Shown: piece by piece, positions 26,191-35,988 of the stretch
Numbering within the stretch: position 1 is the first letter of the stretch
Layout of the letters: each line of letters starts with the position of its first letter
Assembly (NCBI GenBank): GCA_963699835.1
Contig: CAVOVJ010000003.1
Span: forward strand, 248,001-312,000
Direction: 5' to 3'
DNA: 64,000 nucleotides
From: BM003 sp963699835
GTDB taxonomy: Bacteria; Pseudomonadota; Gammaproteobacteria; Steroidobacterales; BM003
The notes under the pieces: model-generated
Told to the model about the DNA's origin: nothing
Database searches by the model: none
What the model saw: the letters and a program-made list of their open reading frames with translations, nothing else
Translations under genes and position numbers: made by a program

Positions 26191-27227
26191 GTGTCCGAAC
26201 TCCAGCGTAAGCAAATGCCCGTGACCTATCTCCGTATCGCTCTGCGGGATTTTCTGCTGGACGAGAACGATCACGGCGCGATGCTTGCCGGCACGGGGCT
26301 GACACTCTCGCGTCTGCGCCAAAGCGATGCCTACGTCAGCCTCGAAACGATGCGCGACCTGCTGCATAACCTGACACGTCGTCTGCAAACGCCAGGTTGG
26401 CACCTGGGGCTCGCCGCCCATCTCTCTTCACATCGCACGGACCGCTCGGTGTGGCTGCTGCGACTGCGCCGGACCTGAGAACTGCTATCGATGTGCTATT
26501 GCGTTACATCGAGATCCGCGCTCCGTTCGCCTGGCTTACGGGTGAACCCGGCGCTAATTACTACGCAATCAGGGCGGTCGAACCGGTCGACCTGGGGCCC
26601 GCGCGGGAATTGCTACTGGAGACTATGTTTCTGGCGATCCAGTCGATTGTGGCCGGGATCCTCGGCCGCCAACTGGAGGGTGCCCGCCTCGAGCTGGCGT
26701 ACGACGCGCCGGTATACCGCGGGGCATTGCAGCAGGCCTTCGACGGCGGGATCCGATTTGGCGGAGCAGGCCATTGTCTGCATCTTCCGACCGAATGGCT
26801 GGACGAGTCCTGTGCCTTATTCGATGATCAGTTGCATCGTGCGGCGGTGAGCCGCTGTCGCGAACTTCTGCGGCGGGTGACCGGTGAGTCGGATATCGAG
26901 GTCGCTGTCCGAGCGGAACTGCTGGCTGCGCGCGGCAAAATGCCGAAGCTGGCGGATGTCGCGCGCTCGCAGTACATTTCCCCGCGAACCCTGATTCGCC
27001 GCCTCAAACGCGCCGGCACTTCTTTCCAGAGAATTCTCGACGACGTGCAGCGGGCGCTGGCGGTTGACCTGCTGCTCCATAGCGAGCTCCAGGTGGCGGA
27101 AATCGCCTTTCGGCTGGGTTTCGGTGATCCGGCCAATTTCAATCGCGCATTCCGCGGCTGGACCGGCGAGGCGCCCGGCCGGTATCGCATTCGCAACCGC
27201 CGCCGGGCTGGCCGCAACAGTTCTTAG
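26191..27227 (+). CDS. AraC-family regulator with arabinose-binding-like N-terminus (one frameshift)
   Basis: Repaired length is 345 residues. The N-terminal 200 residues match the ligand-sensing domain of the OruR/MmsR-like AraC group (HGPLGVAAATAPDLRTAIDVL). The C-terminus has two helix-turn-helix motifs: KLADVARSQYISPRTLIRRL, and the signature ending IAFRLGFGDPANFNRAFRGW. One base is missing at about 26424-26428; restoring it joins LAAHLSFTSHGPLG. Start GTG 26191 or ATG 26215 is undecided because neither has a clear ribosome site. Being divergent from alkB, it most likely controls alkane hydroxylase expression. Its stop overlaps the stop of the convergent lipoprotein gene. Confidence 0.82.
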
Positions 27228-27687
27228 AAAGTGATGCGATATACGTTGCCGTTGCTGTCGCCCGCGATACCCACGCCGGGCGATCCGCGTACGGCAAGAA
27301 ACTCAGCCGAAAATCTCGAGCCGTCAGAACATGTTGCAGTGGCAGTTGCGAGATTGCTGCTTCCGGTGTAGGTCGACCAGGCGCGATAGAACTCCAGGCC
27401 CTTGCCACCTGTAACGCTGCTTTCGGAGAACAGCGGCTGGCCGCCCGCCTGCCGGCTCCAGCGTGCCGCTGCAGGTCACTCCGTCCGGGGTAGTGAGACT
27501 TATGTCGCCGCCGGGTCCGGAGATTGTCGCGGTAATTTGCAGGACGGGCACCGGCTGACGCTCGCTGAAAGGCCCCCAGACCGGTTCGAGCGTCCCGGAA
27601 TCAGTGGTCGCGCAGCCCGCAGCTGAGAAACATCGTTGCGACGGCAGCAAGAGCCGATCCGTATTTTTGACGAAGTTGTTCCCGCAT
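27224..27687 (-). CDS. unrecognised small lipoprotein (two frameshifts)
   Basis: Repaired length is 153 residues; I do not recognise the family. Starting at ATG 27687, removing one base near 27621 restores a lipoprotein signal peptide with lipobox LSAGC. Removing a second near 27441-27448 restores a frame to the TAA at 27224. The mature protein is Gly/Ser/Thr-rich and probably all beta (ATISGPGGDISLTTPDGVTC, WSTYTGSSNLATATATC), with two Cys that could form a disulfide, and ends GIAGDSNGNVYRITF. Its stop overlaps that of the AraC-type gene, tail to tail. The clean lipobox and end-to-end frame argue that it is real, but confidence is moderate. Confidence 0.55.
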
Positions 27688-28000
27688 TTTTCCCGTCTCC
27701 GATTTTGCAAACGCGTTCCAGTGTAGTTGGCGCAAGTCTGATTGGGTAGTCGCTGGGCGCGCTGACGCTGTATTCCTGGGGTGTTCGCCAGAGAAACTTC
27801 AGGAGCCCGCACGGCCCATCCTGCACTATTTCTCGTGGTTCTGCGGTATCGGCGCCGAAACTCTGAATAACTGCGCGGCGCCGTTGGGCGCCCCCGATGT
27901 CACGAGCTCTCGCACAATGGTGGCCGCCGCCCATCGCGCAGACTCGCGAAAAAACCGCTGGGGGAATCGTGATCCGGGGCCGGTTCTGGCATCAATGCGG
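27688..28000. other. intergenic region, no gene seen
   Basis: This stretch lies between pcm and the small lipoprotein gene, both on the minus strand. A GGCGCC-GTTG-GGCGCC hairpin occurs at about 27876-27891 without a clear T tract. It may end the pcm transcript. No supportable reading frame was found. Confidence 0.4.
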
Positions 28001-28647
28001 TCAGTGCCTGCCGGTCAGCGGTACAAAGCGTACCGGCAGAATTTGTCGGGTCGAAATCCGCTCATCCGCATCCTTGTCGACCAGCACCAGTTGCTGCGTC
28101 GTGAACTGGCCGCCCAGCGGGAGGATCATTTTGCCACCCCGGCGCAGCTGCCGAATCAGCGGTGGCGGTATATGGCGGGTGACCGCCGTGACGGCAATGG
28201 CATCGTAAGGGGCGTGTTCTTCCCAGCCATAGTAGCCGTCGCCCTCGCGGATATGCACCGTGTCGTAACCGAGGCGGACAAGGTTGGCGGCGGCGCGCGT
28301 TGCCAGTTGCGGGATGACTTCGACACTGTAGACGGTCGCGCCGAGTTCGGCGATGACAGCGGCCTGATAACCCGAACCCGTGCCAATTTCGAGCACCCGG
28401 TCACCCTCGCGAATATCCAGCAGGTCGGTCATCACCGCAACTACGTAGGGCTGCGAAATCGTCTGCCCGAACCCGATCGGCAGCGGGTAGTTGCCATACG
28501 ACTGCTCACGCACAAGGCTGGGACGAGTTCATGGCGCGGTACCCGGGCCAGTGCATCCAACACTCGCGGGTCGAGGGCGTCCTTGTCCAGGTATCGGCTG
28601 GTGAGACGAACTTCCTCGGTGATTTCCTCGATAAGGTCGCGGCGCAT
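28001..28647 (-). CDS. pcm: protein-L-isoaspartate O-methyltransferase (one frameshift)
   Basis: Repaired length is 215 residues. The enzyme methylates isoaspartyl residues in aged proteins using S-adenosylmethionine, starting their repair. The SAM-binding loop VLEIGTGSGYQAAVIAEL, the family motifs VPRHELVPAL, YPLPIGFGQTISQPYVVA and YDAIAVTAV, and the closing VRFVPLT are all present. One base is missing near 28511; with it, PAL-VREQSYGNYPLP reads through. The usual partners surE and nlpD are not adjacent. The ATG at 28647 has only a weak ribosome site. Confidence 0.88.
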
Positions 28648-28944
28648 TTCGCGGGTCCCGCTGGATGTGAGTTGCCAATCCGCTGACAGACATCAGCGGC
28701 CGAGTGAGCCGGGTTCCTCCCGACCGATGGCGGCAATCGCTGCGCGACAAACGACTTGCACGACTCGTGCGGGTTCGGTTTCCCTGTACCGATTGTAGCC
28801 GTGACGAGAACCAGACGGAGTGCGTATTGGCCGCAGTCCCGGCATTAGCCGCTGACGCGTGGTCCCTGAGTTGTCGGGTATCGGTGCCGACAGGGACGGG
28901 TTGGTGTGGCGGATGAGGGGAGACGGAGCAGGGTACCGCAGCAC
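28648..28944. other. intergenic region, no gene seen
   Basis: 297 bases between pcm and tRNA-Thr. A phrase resembling a tRNA T-arm (GGGTTCGGTTTCCC) occurs near 28768, but no acceptor, D or anticodon arms can be built around it. No supportable gene was found. Confidence 0.35.
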
Positions 28945-29020
28945 TGGTGCCGGAAGAGGGACTTGAACCCCCAACCTACCGCTTACAAGGCGGTTGCTCT
29001 ACCAGTTGAGCTATTCCGGC
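28945..29020 (-). tRNA. tRNA-Thr (anticodon TGT)
   Basis: A full cloverleaf reads on the minus strand: GCCGGAA/TTCCGGC acceptor stem, anticodon loop CTTGTAA, GGGGGTTCAAGTCCC T-arm and encoded CCA. It decodes ACA and related codons. It follows the SPOR-domain gene, whereas in E. coli the same isoacceptor heads the tRNA cluster before tufB. Confidence 0.97.
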
Positions 29021-29058
29021 TTTAGCGCTGGCCGCGTAGTTTAGGGTCGAAGCCCGAT

Positions 29059-29910
29059 CTAGTCCAACGCCGCCGCATCGGGACCGGGACAGTTCTCGAC
29101 CCTGAGCCGCGCGACGCGGCGCGATGATGACTGGAAAGCCGTGGGGTCGACCCGCGTCACGTTGTCGACATCGACATCGACCCAGAAAACGGTATCGGTG
29201 AGGGTGCGCTCGGCGATCTGCGCATCGAAACCGATAGCACGCACCTGCGTCGCCAGCCGTTGTGCCCGATCGAGTTCGGTCAGCATACCCAAGGCAATGG
29301 CATTGATATCTTCTCCGGTGCGAACGATGTACGCATCGGGTACGCCTTTTTGATTGATTTCTGCAACGGCGCGGCGCGCATCTGCCCGGGTCGGATAGGG
29401 CGGGAGGTGAACCCAGTAGCCGCCGCCGACGACGGCTTCGGCGTTGCGCTGGCGTGGTGCGAGCCCTTCAGCCTCCAGACGCGCGGCTGCGTCGCCGGCA
29501 TCGCTCTCAATACCAAACGGACCAAGACTCAGGCACATCGGCGGCGCAGTGATGTCGGCGGCGTCGGCCACGCGGACAGCCTCGTCGCGCGCCGCCGTCG
29601 GTTCGGCCTCACCATTTAAGGCGCCAACAACCGGTGCTGCGTCTTCTGGTGAGACCGCGCCGGCTGTGGCGCGTTGATCGGCCAAACCGGCCGGCTGTGG
29701 CGCTTCGGCGGCAGCAATTGGGTCAACGGCCGCGCCGTCGTCCAATTCGACCAAAGCGGTTTCGGCGCGGGGCGGCAGTTCGGATGCCAGTGTGAGCGTC
29801 GGTGCCGCCACTCGGGTTGCGGCAGGGGGCGCGGGCGGAGACTCGAACCAGCGGGTCCATACAAAAATCAATGCGTTCGCCAGAAGCAGCGAAAGGAACA
29901 GGAGTTTCAC
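29059..29910 (-). CDS. SPOR-domain protein
   Basis: 283 residues. A single N-terminal membrane segment (LLFLSLLLANALIFVW) is followed by a low-complexity Ala/Pro/Asp-rich region to about residue 120. A C-terminal SPOR-type domain starts at CLSLGPFGIESDA and contains YWVHLPPYPTRADARRA and DAYIVRTGEDINAIALGM. SPOR domains bind denuded peptidoglycan at division sites, so a cell-wall or division role is likely. The GTG start overlaps the coaX stop by four bases (GTGA), making it the last protein gene of the plsY-birA-coaX-SPOR unit. Confidence 0.82.
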   Translation of the reverse strand: MKLLFLSLLLANALIFVWTRWFESPPAPPAATRVAAPTLTLASELPPRAETALVELDDGAAVDPIAAAEAPQPAGLADQRATAGAVSPEDAAPVVGALNGEAEPTAARDEAVRVADAADITAPPMCLSLGPFGIESDAGDAAARLEAEGLAPRQRNAEAVVGGGYWVHLPPYPTRADARRAVAEINQKGVPDAYIVRTGEDINAIALGMLTELDRAQRLATQVRAIGFDAQIAERTLTDTVFWVDVDVDNVTRVDPTAFQSSSRRVARLRVENCPGPDAAALD

Positions 29911-30668
29911 GGGTTCTCCAATGCAGCTACGGCGAGGCCACGCAGAACGAGGTCGGGGACGTGACTGGCCGGGAGCCGGGTTGTCGATTTAACGGCAAGG
30001 GCATTGCCACCTGTAATAACTATACTTGGCCGGGCGCCGGTGCGCGCGGCCATATCGGCGACCGCCTGCCTGACCAGGCCGGCAACCGCGTTGCGGCAGC
30101 CACTGGCAATCGCGGCGCGGGTGTCAGTGACGAAACAGTCGCCATTCGCTTCGCCGCCGTCCCGACTCAGGTGGGCGAGATCGCTGGTTTCCCGCAGCAG
30201 TGCCGAGCGCATCATGTCGAGTCCGGGCGCGATGCACCCGCCCTGGTGGCGACCATTGCGGTCGACGCCGTCGATTGTCAGTGCGGATCCTGCGTCGATG
30301 ACGCACAGGTCGGCGCGCTGCATGGCGAAGGCCGCCACAATTGCCATCCAGCGATCGACGCCTAACTGGGCGGGATCGGCGTAGGCGTTGGTGACACCGC
30401 CGAGTTGCCTTGTCGACCCGAAGAACTCGGGCTCGGGGGCGCCGGTCGCACGACAGGCCGCGATCAGGGATCGGGCGAACGGCGCGCCCGCGACATTCGC
30501 GACGACCACCCGTGCCAGGCCGTGCCCGGTCTGCGCCACCGCGGCCTCGACAATCGTGCGCACTGCACCCTCATGTCGCGCATCGACCGCACTGATGTTC
30601 GCGATACCGTCCGCACCGTGCAGGGCACTCTTGATTCGTGTGTTGCCGGCATCGATGAGGAGCATCAT
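29907..30668 (-). CDS. coaX: type III pantothenate kinase
   Basis: 253 residues. CoaX phosphorylates pantothenate, the first step of coenzyme A synthesis. The ATP-binding motif LLIDAGNTRIK is at the N-terminus, GVDRWMAIVAA and IDAGSALTIDGVD supply the catalytic Asp region, and the GGCIAPGLDMM segment is typical. It starts at tandem ATG codons, of which the first overlaps the birA stop (ATGA). The small size and intact motifs give high confidence. Confidence 0.95.
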   Translation of the reverse strand: MMLLIDAGNTRIKSALHGADGIANISAVDARHEGAVRTIVEAAVAQTGHGLARVVVANVAGAPFARSLIAACRATGAPEPEFFGSTRQLGGVTNAYADPAQLGVDRWMAIVAAFAMQRADLCVIDAGSALTIDGVDRNGRHQGGCIAPGLDMMRSALLRETSDLAHLSRDGGEANGDCFVTDTRAAIASGCRNAVAGLVRQAVADMAARTGARPSIVITGGNALAVKSTTRLPASHVPDLVLRGLAVAALENP

Positions 30669-31673
30669 TGACCAAATCTCAGGCTGATCTCACCGCCGTA
30701 AAACCGTTTACGGCCCTGGCGCGTCTCAAGCAGCAAAGCGCCATCGCGATCGACGCCCGCGGCGATACCCTCGGTTACATCGTCACCGCAATGCAGGGAA
30801 ACGGACTTGCCGGCGGCGGCGTCCAATTTCTCGAACTGCGGCGAGAACGGTGCGAACCCTTCGCGGCCGAAAGATTCGAATGCAGTGATCAGGTGCCTGA
30901 CCATCAGCCCGGCAATCTCGCTGCGAGCAGGCGCTCCGTTCATGCAGGCTGTGAGGTCGGTGGGCGGTAACGCGGCAGTCGCAGCAAGATCCCGCCGCGC
31001 CGCTTCCGGCAGCGTCACGTTCAGGCCCAGGCCGGCCACGACATAGACCGGCCCATCCGCTTCGCCGCGAATCTCGATGAGGATGCCGCCGAGTTTCGCA
31101 CCGCCGCAGACAATGTCGTTCGGCCACTTCAGACCGGGGTTCTGCAGTCCCGTTTGCCGCAGCGCCAGGCACGCGGCAACACCGGCGACCAGGCTCAGCG
31201 CCGAAAATTCCGGTGGCTGCGAGGGAAACGTCCAGCCCAGCGAAAGACACAATCCGCTCGCATATGGAGCCACCCAGGCCCGTCCACGACGTCCGCGGCC
31301 CGACACTTTGAAAATCGGCCATGCACAGGTGGGCAAAACCGGGCGCGGGTGGCGAGCAGGCATACAGGCGCTTGTTGGTCGAGTCGGTGCACGCGAGAAA
31401 CTCGACCCGATCCAGACGGGCTCGTGCGGTGGCACCGACGTTTGCGAGAACGCGCTCCGGATCAAGCAGATCCAGCCCGCCGGCGAGCTGGTAGCCATGT
31501 CCGGCGGTGGCGGTAACGTCGAGACCCAGCGCACCGAGCGCGTGAATTTTCTTCCATACCGCGGTGCGGCTAATGCCCAGGCGGCTGGCAAGACGGCTGC
31601 CTGAATGAAGCTCACCGTCGGCCAGTTCACGGAGCAGGCTCTCGTCTGCCGTTGGGCCGTTCGAGCGGATCAT
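30665..31673 (-). CDS. birA: biotin ligase/biotin operon repressor BirA (one frameshift)
   Basis: Repaired length is 335 residues. The N-terminal winged helix (LHSGSRLASRLGISRTAVWK) indicates a repressor as well as a ligase. The catalytic domain has the biotinyl-AMP loop GRGRRGRAWVAP, the motif LKWPNDIVCGGAKLGGILIE and a C-terminal SH3-like cap. One surplus base near 31296-31303 breaks the frame just at the GRGRRGR loop; removing it restores FQSVGRGRRGRAW. It attaches biotin to acetyl-CoA carboxylase. The start overlaps the plsY stop by four bases and the stop overlaps the coaX start by four. Confidence 0.92.
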
Positions 31674-32329
31674 TGGTTGGGCTTGCGGCGGCCGAGCCGC
31701 GTGATCGGCCCGATAGCTTGTTCAGTGCCGTCGCGCAAGCGGGAGATGTTGATCCTGTGCGTGAATATGATGAACGCCGCCGCAACGATCGTCAGCACGA
31801 AAAACGGATCGGAAAATCGTGCATCGCCGGAGATTGCCACCGCAATCGGCAGCGAGAGTCCGGCGGTCATCGTTGCCAGCCCCACGTAGCCGGTCAGCAG
31901 CAGTACAACCGCCCAGATGACGACGATGATCAACAACATGTTCGGAGCAATTGCGAAAAGCACGCCTGCCATGGTGGCCGCGCCCTTGCCACCGGCGAAT
32001 CCGTGCCACAACGGATAGCAATGACCGACCACTGCGGCCGCGCCGCAGGCGACCGCCAGCCACTCGCGGTCAACCGCCGGGTCGAGGCCGACACCCGGCA
32101 GCATCAGCGTCGGAAACAGCATTACCGGGATGAGGCCCTTGCAGAAGTCGATCGCGATCGCCGGCAACGCGAACCAGATTCCCTGGGTGCGCAACGCGTT
32201 GGTCGCCCCGGCGTTGCCGCTCCCGAGTTCGCGGATATCGATACCTCCGCGCAGCCGCCCGATCAGCAAACTGCCGTTTACGGCCCCCAGCAGGTAGCTT
32301 GCGAGAATTTTCAGGCCCAGTTCAAGCAT
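31670..32329 (-). CDS. plsY: glycerol-3-phosphate acyltransferase PlsY
   Basis: 219 residues, an integral membrane enzyme that transfers an acyl group from acyl-phosphate to glycerol-3-phosphate. The three family motifs are present: GAVNGSLLIGR with ELGSGNAGATNALRTQG, GHCYPLWHGFAGGKGAAT, and the C-terminal FTHRINISRLRDGTE. Several hydrophobic segments span the membrane. The ATG at 32329 was chosen because homology begins MLELGLKILASYLLGA; the frame extends 16 codons upstream without support. It leads the plsY-birA-coaX-SPOR operon. Confidence 0.94.
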   Translation of the reverse strand: MLELGLKILASYLLGAVNGSLLIGRLRGGIDIRELGSGNAGATNALRTQGIWFALPAIAIDFCKGLIPVMLFPTLMLPGVGLDPAVDREWLAVACGAAAVVGHCYPLWHGFAGGKGAATMAGVLFAIAPNMLLIIVVIWAVVLLLTGYVGLATMTAGLSLPIAVAISGDARFSDPFFVLTIVAAAFIIFTHRINISRLRDGTEQAIGPITRLGRRKPNQ

Positions 32330-32401
32330 GCGTCCGCCGCCGCCGAAAACAGGCGCGGAATTGTAACATCCGCACACAGCTGCAATGGTCCCGGGTTGGT
32401 T

Positions 32402-33323
32402 TCACCCGCGACGGCGCGAACCCAGCCATATGGCGAATACTGTCAGGGCGGCGCCTCCCAGCTGGGCCGCGGCGACCGGTCCCGCGAAAAAGGCGATATC
32501 CCAGATATAGGCGAGCAGCGGTTGGAGCAACAGCACGAGGCCTACTCGTGACGCGGTGACGCCGGACAGGCCGCGCGAAATCAACATCCACCCGAGCACC
32601 TGAGCGACAAAGCCGTAACCGATCAGCAACCCGGCATCGCGCCAGCCCGGGATCGCGAGGCTGACGCCCTCGACAAGTGCGCTCGCACCGAGAAACACAG
32701 CGGTGCAGAGTGACACGACGGCCAGATCGGCGCCCGGCGATCCACCGCTGCCGCCGGTGCGGGCATAGCGCAGCGACAGGATGTATCCGGCATACGACAC
32801 CGCTGTGAGCAGTCCGAACAGCACGCCCGCGCGGTAATCCTCCGCGAGCCCATGCCATTGGAAACCGACGATCAGCGACAGCCCGTACAGCGCAAGCGGA
32901 ATGGCAACCAACAGCTCGGCTCGCAACTTTTCGCCAAAAGCCAGGACACCGACGAGCGCGAGAACAAATACCTGGAAGTTGGCGAGCAGCGTCGACAGGC
33001 CGGGTCCGACGTAGTGAATACTGCGATGCCAGAACCATAAATCCAGGGAGAAGAACACACCGGCGACCAGTCAGAGCGGTCCACGCGCGTGACCCTCGCG
33101 GGCGCGATTCTGGACGCCGCCATGCGAGAAGCATCAGGATCAGACCGCCGAACAGCACCCGGTAAAATCCGCTGGTGGTCGGCGGTACCGTGGTCAGTTT
33201 CACAAATACCGCAGAGGTGCTGATCATCGCGGCGCCGGCCAGCAGCGAGTACATCGCGCCGCGGTCATATCCGTGCCGATCGGGCAGAGGCGGTCCCGAG
33301 CGGTTTTTTTCCGCCGGGCTCAC
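32402..33323 (-). CDS. EamA-family (DMT) transporter (one frameshift)
   Basis: Repaired length is 306 residues with about ten hydrophobic segments in two homologous halves, as in drug/metabolite transporters. Landmarks are STSAVFVKLTTVPPTTSGFYR in the first repeat and RVGLVLLLQPLLAYIWDI in the second. A surplus G near 33068-33071 breaks the frame; removing it joins WTALTVAGVFFSLDLWFWH. The GTG at 33323 overlaps the upstream kelch gene's stop by four bases (GTGA) and I prefer it; an internal ATG at 33254 is the alternative. The substrate is unknown. Confidence 0.82.
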
Positions 33324-34397
33324 GGCAGCGCAAGCTGGAAGGTCAGCACGGTAGAGCTGACTTGCTGATTCTCGCGCATACCGCCGATCAGGACGAAGCG
33401 GCCGCCAGCGGCGACGAGCGCGCGGTGATCCATTGTCGCCGTGTCGAGCCGGCCGAGCCGGCGCCACTCCCCGAGCGCCGGCGAGTAGCCGAGAACAGAT
33501 GCAACCGGTTCCGCCGGGCGGCCGTCATAGCCGGTGCCGTTGTAGTTGTATGGATTGTCGCTGCCGCCCGCGAAAATCACCCAGCCACCGTCGGCGGCGA
33601 CCCCGGTTGCCGCCATCCGGTAGCGGGCGGCGCCGGGATGGGGCGCCAGCCGGAACCATTCGATCTTGCGCGGGTCCTGTGTGTCGATTTCGCCGCGATA
33701 GCATTCCGCGGAACTCTGGTAGCGACGGCGTTCGCTGACCGCGACCCTGATGGCCACGCCGTCGCAGATAACCAGCGTATTGCCGGCCACGCCACCGGCA
33801 TGACCGAATACCGGTGTCCCGGGATACGGGGTAGCCTGCGACCAGCTGTCGCCAACGGTGTCGTAGAGCTGGACAAGGTTGACGTTACCGTGGTCGTGCC
33901 AGCCCGAGACCAGGTAGATGAAACGGTCGCCGGTGCGCGACGGCTAGGCTGTCGTCGACGGGAACCGGCATCGGTTGCCGCGTGCTGTAGTCACCGCGTT
34001 CGGGATCGAAAGCATGGACATGGGGCATGGATTTTTCGCTACCGTCGGCAGCCACCGTATAGCCGCCGAAGATATAGACCCGGCCCGCCACGGCAACGGC
34101 ACTGCCGCCGAGGCGGCCCTGGCCGCCCGGCACCTCGGGCAATTCCAGCCATGCCGACGCGCCTGGCGCCAGTGCAAACGCAGCCGATGACGCGTCGCTC
34201 CAGTGTTTTCCCGTGCCCAGGCCGAGAAAGCTGAAGTAGGCGATGCCCGCGTCCGCCACGAGCGCGGCCACCGCGTTGTTGCTGATCGCTCGTGGCAGGT
34301 CCGGAAGCGTCCCGGTTGTGACCGTGTCCGGCCCTGCGCCCAGCGCAACCGGCGCAAGGGCCGCGAGCAGAACGATCAACGGGAAACTGCGCATCAT
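33320..34397 (-). CDS. secreted kelch-repeat protein (one frameshift)
   Basis: Repaired length is 358 residues. A signal peptide (cleavage after APVALG) precedes kelch-type beta-propeller repeats with paired Gly and spaced Tyr/Trp, for example GGSAVAVAGRVYIFGGY, AADGGWVIFAGGSDNPY and VAAGGRFVLIGGM. One surplus base near 33941 must be removed to link DDSLAVA to TGDRFIYLVSGWHDHG. Kelch propellers usually bind proteins or sugars; no catalytic centre is recognised. It is translationally coupled to the EamA transporter and divergent from the decarboxylase gene at 34490. Confidence 0.78.
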
Positions 34398-34489
34398 CGG
34401 GGCGTGGACCTGAAGCAGGGCAGCCGGTAGTTTACTGCAAGCGGCACCGCGGCAGACGGTGCCGGACGATCATCCCCGGAGGGAGGCAA

Positions 34490-35834
34490 GTGACAGGCAG
34501 CGATTGCGAATTGCGGATACTGGAACGGGCGGTGCGAAGGCTGGAGGGACATCTCCCCGGCTTGCCGGTCGAACTTGGCGCGGGCGAATGGGACGCTATC
34601 GATGTGGTGATCAGCGAGGTTGCCGACCGTCTCGCTGATAATTTTCCGTATCACCAGCCCTTGTATGCGGGACAGATGTTAAAGCCCCCGCATCCCGTGG
34701 CACGGGTCGCCTACGAGCTGGCGCTACAGGTCAATCCCAACAATCATGCGCTGGACGGTGGCCGCGCCTCGTCCGCGATGGAGAAGGAGGCGGTGGGCGA
34801 GCTGGCGCGGATGTTCGGCTGGACCTGTTATCTCGGTCACCTCACGGGGGGCGGCACGATGGCCAACCTCGAGGCGTTGTGGGTCGCGGGGCAGCTGCAC
34901 CCCGGTACGACGGTGCTCGCGTCCGAACAGGCACATTACACGCATGGCCGGATCTCGAGCGTGTTGCAATTGCCGTACGAGTCGGTGCCGGCCGATCGTC
35001 GCGGGCGTATGGACTGTACGGCGCTGGAGCAGCGACTCGGGCGCGGCGACATCGGGCTGGTGGTGGCGACGCTCGGGACGACCGCTACCGGTGCGGTGGA
35101 TCCGTTACCGCAGATTATCGAACTCGCCCGCCGATCATGGTTGCCGGGTCCATGTCGATGCCGCGTACGGCGGCTATTTTTCGCTCGTCGATAATCTCGA
35201 GGCAGATACGCGTGACGCATTTGCCCGGATTCGCGATGCCGACTCGATTGTCGTGGACCCGCATAAGCACGGGCTCCAGCCTTACGGTTGCGGTTGCGTT
35301 CTGTTTGCCGATCCGGGCGTAGGCAAGTTCTATGTTCATGACTCCGCTTATACCTATTTCACCTCGTCCGACCTGCACCTCGGGGAGATCAGCCTTGAAT
35401 GCTCTCGCCCGGGTGCCGCGGCCGTCGCGCTGTGGGCGACCCAGCGCCTGCTGCCACCAGTGCCGGGCGGCAGATTCGCGGCGGACCTGCGACGCTGCAG
35501 GGAAGCAGCGCTTGCCTTGTGGCGGTTTGTCGATGGCCACACCGAATTCTGGACGATCTTCCCGCCTGAACTCGACATCGTGGTCTGGGCGCCGCGAGCG
35601 GGTCGTGCCAGCGAGATTTCGCGCAGGTCGAGGGTGCTCTTTGACAGGGCCGCCGAAGGCGGTCTGCATCTTGCGCTCGCGCAGTTACCGCGCCAAATGC
35701 TGGCGCCGTTCTGGGCGGAGGTCGATTTTGACGAGGACCGCGTAACCTGTCTGCGCTCGTGTCTGATGAAACCGGCCCATGCAGTCAATATTGACGCGAT
35801 TACCCGGATCCTCGTCGACTGTGTCCCGAGCTGA
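34490..35834 (+). CDS. PLP-dependent decarboxylase, group II (one frameshift)
   Basis: Repaired length is 447 residues. The fold is the group II amino-acid decarboxylase family (glutamate, aromatic, histidine or aspartate decarboxylases). Landmarks are the cofactor-ring contact GGTMANLEALW, the Asp-Ala pair in VHVDAAYGG and the Schiff-base lysine in VVDPHKHGLQPYGCG. A surplus base at about 35126-35132 splits it; removing it reads ELARDHGCRVHVDAA. The GTG start at 34490 has GGAGGGAGG four bases upstream. The substrate amino acid cannot be assigned. It is divergent from the kelch/EamA pair with 92 bases between. Confidence 0.85.
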
Positions 35835-35988
35835 GGTGGTTCCAGTGCGAACCGGTTCACGGCTCGGGTCTCTCGCCGCATGCAATAGTTGCGTTGGCGG
35901 GCGCAAACCGGGTCGGCCGGGTACCATGCCCGGCAACTACTGCAGCCGGCCGTGACACCGGCGGACGATACCGATGACGGAAATTTCC

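Noticed and set aside
28704..28916. Possible tRNA remnant with a T-arm-like phrase
   Set aside because: No acceptor, D or anticodon arm can be built around it.
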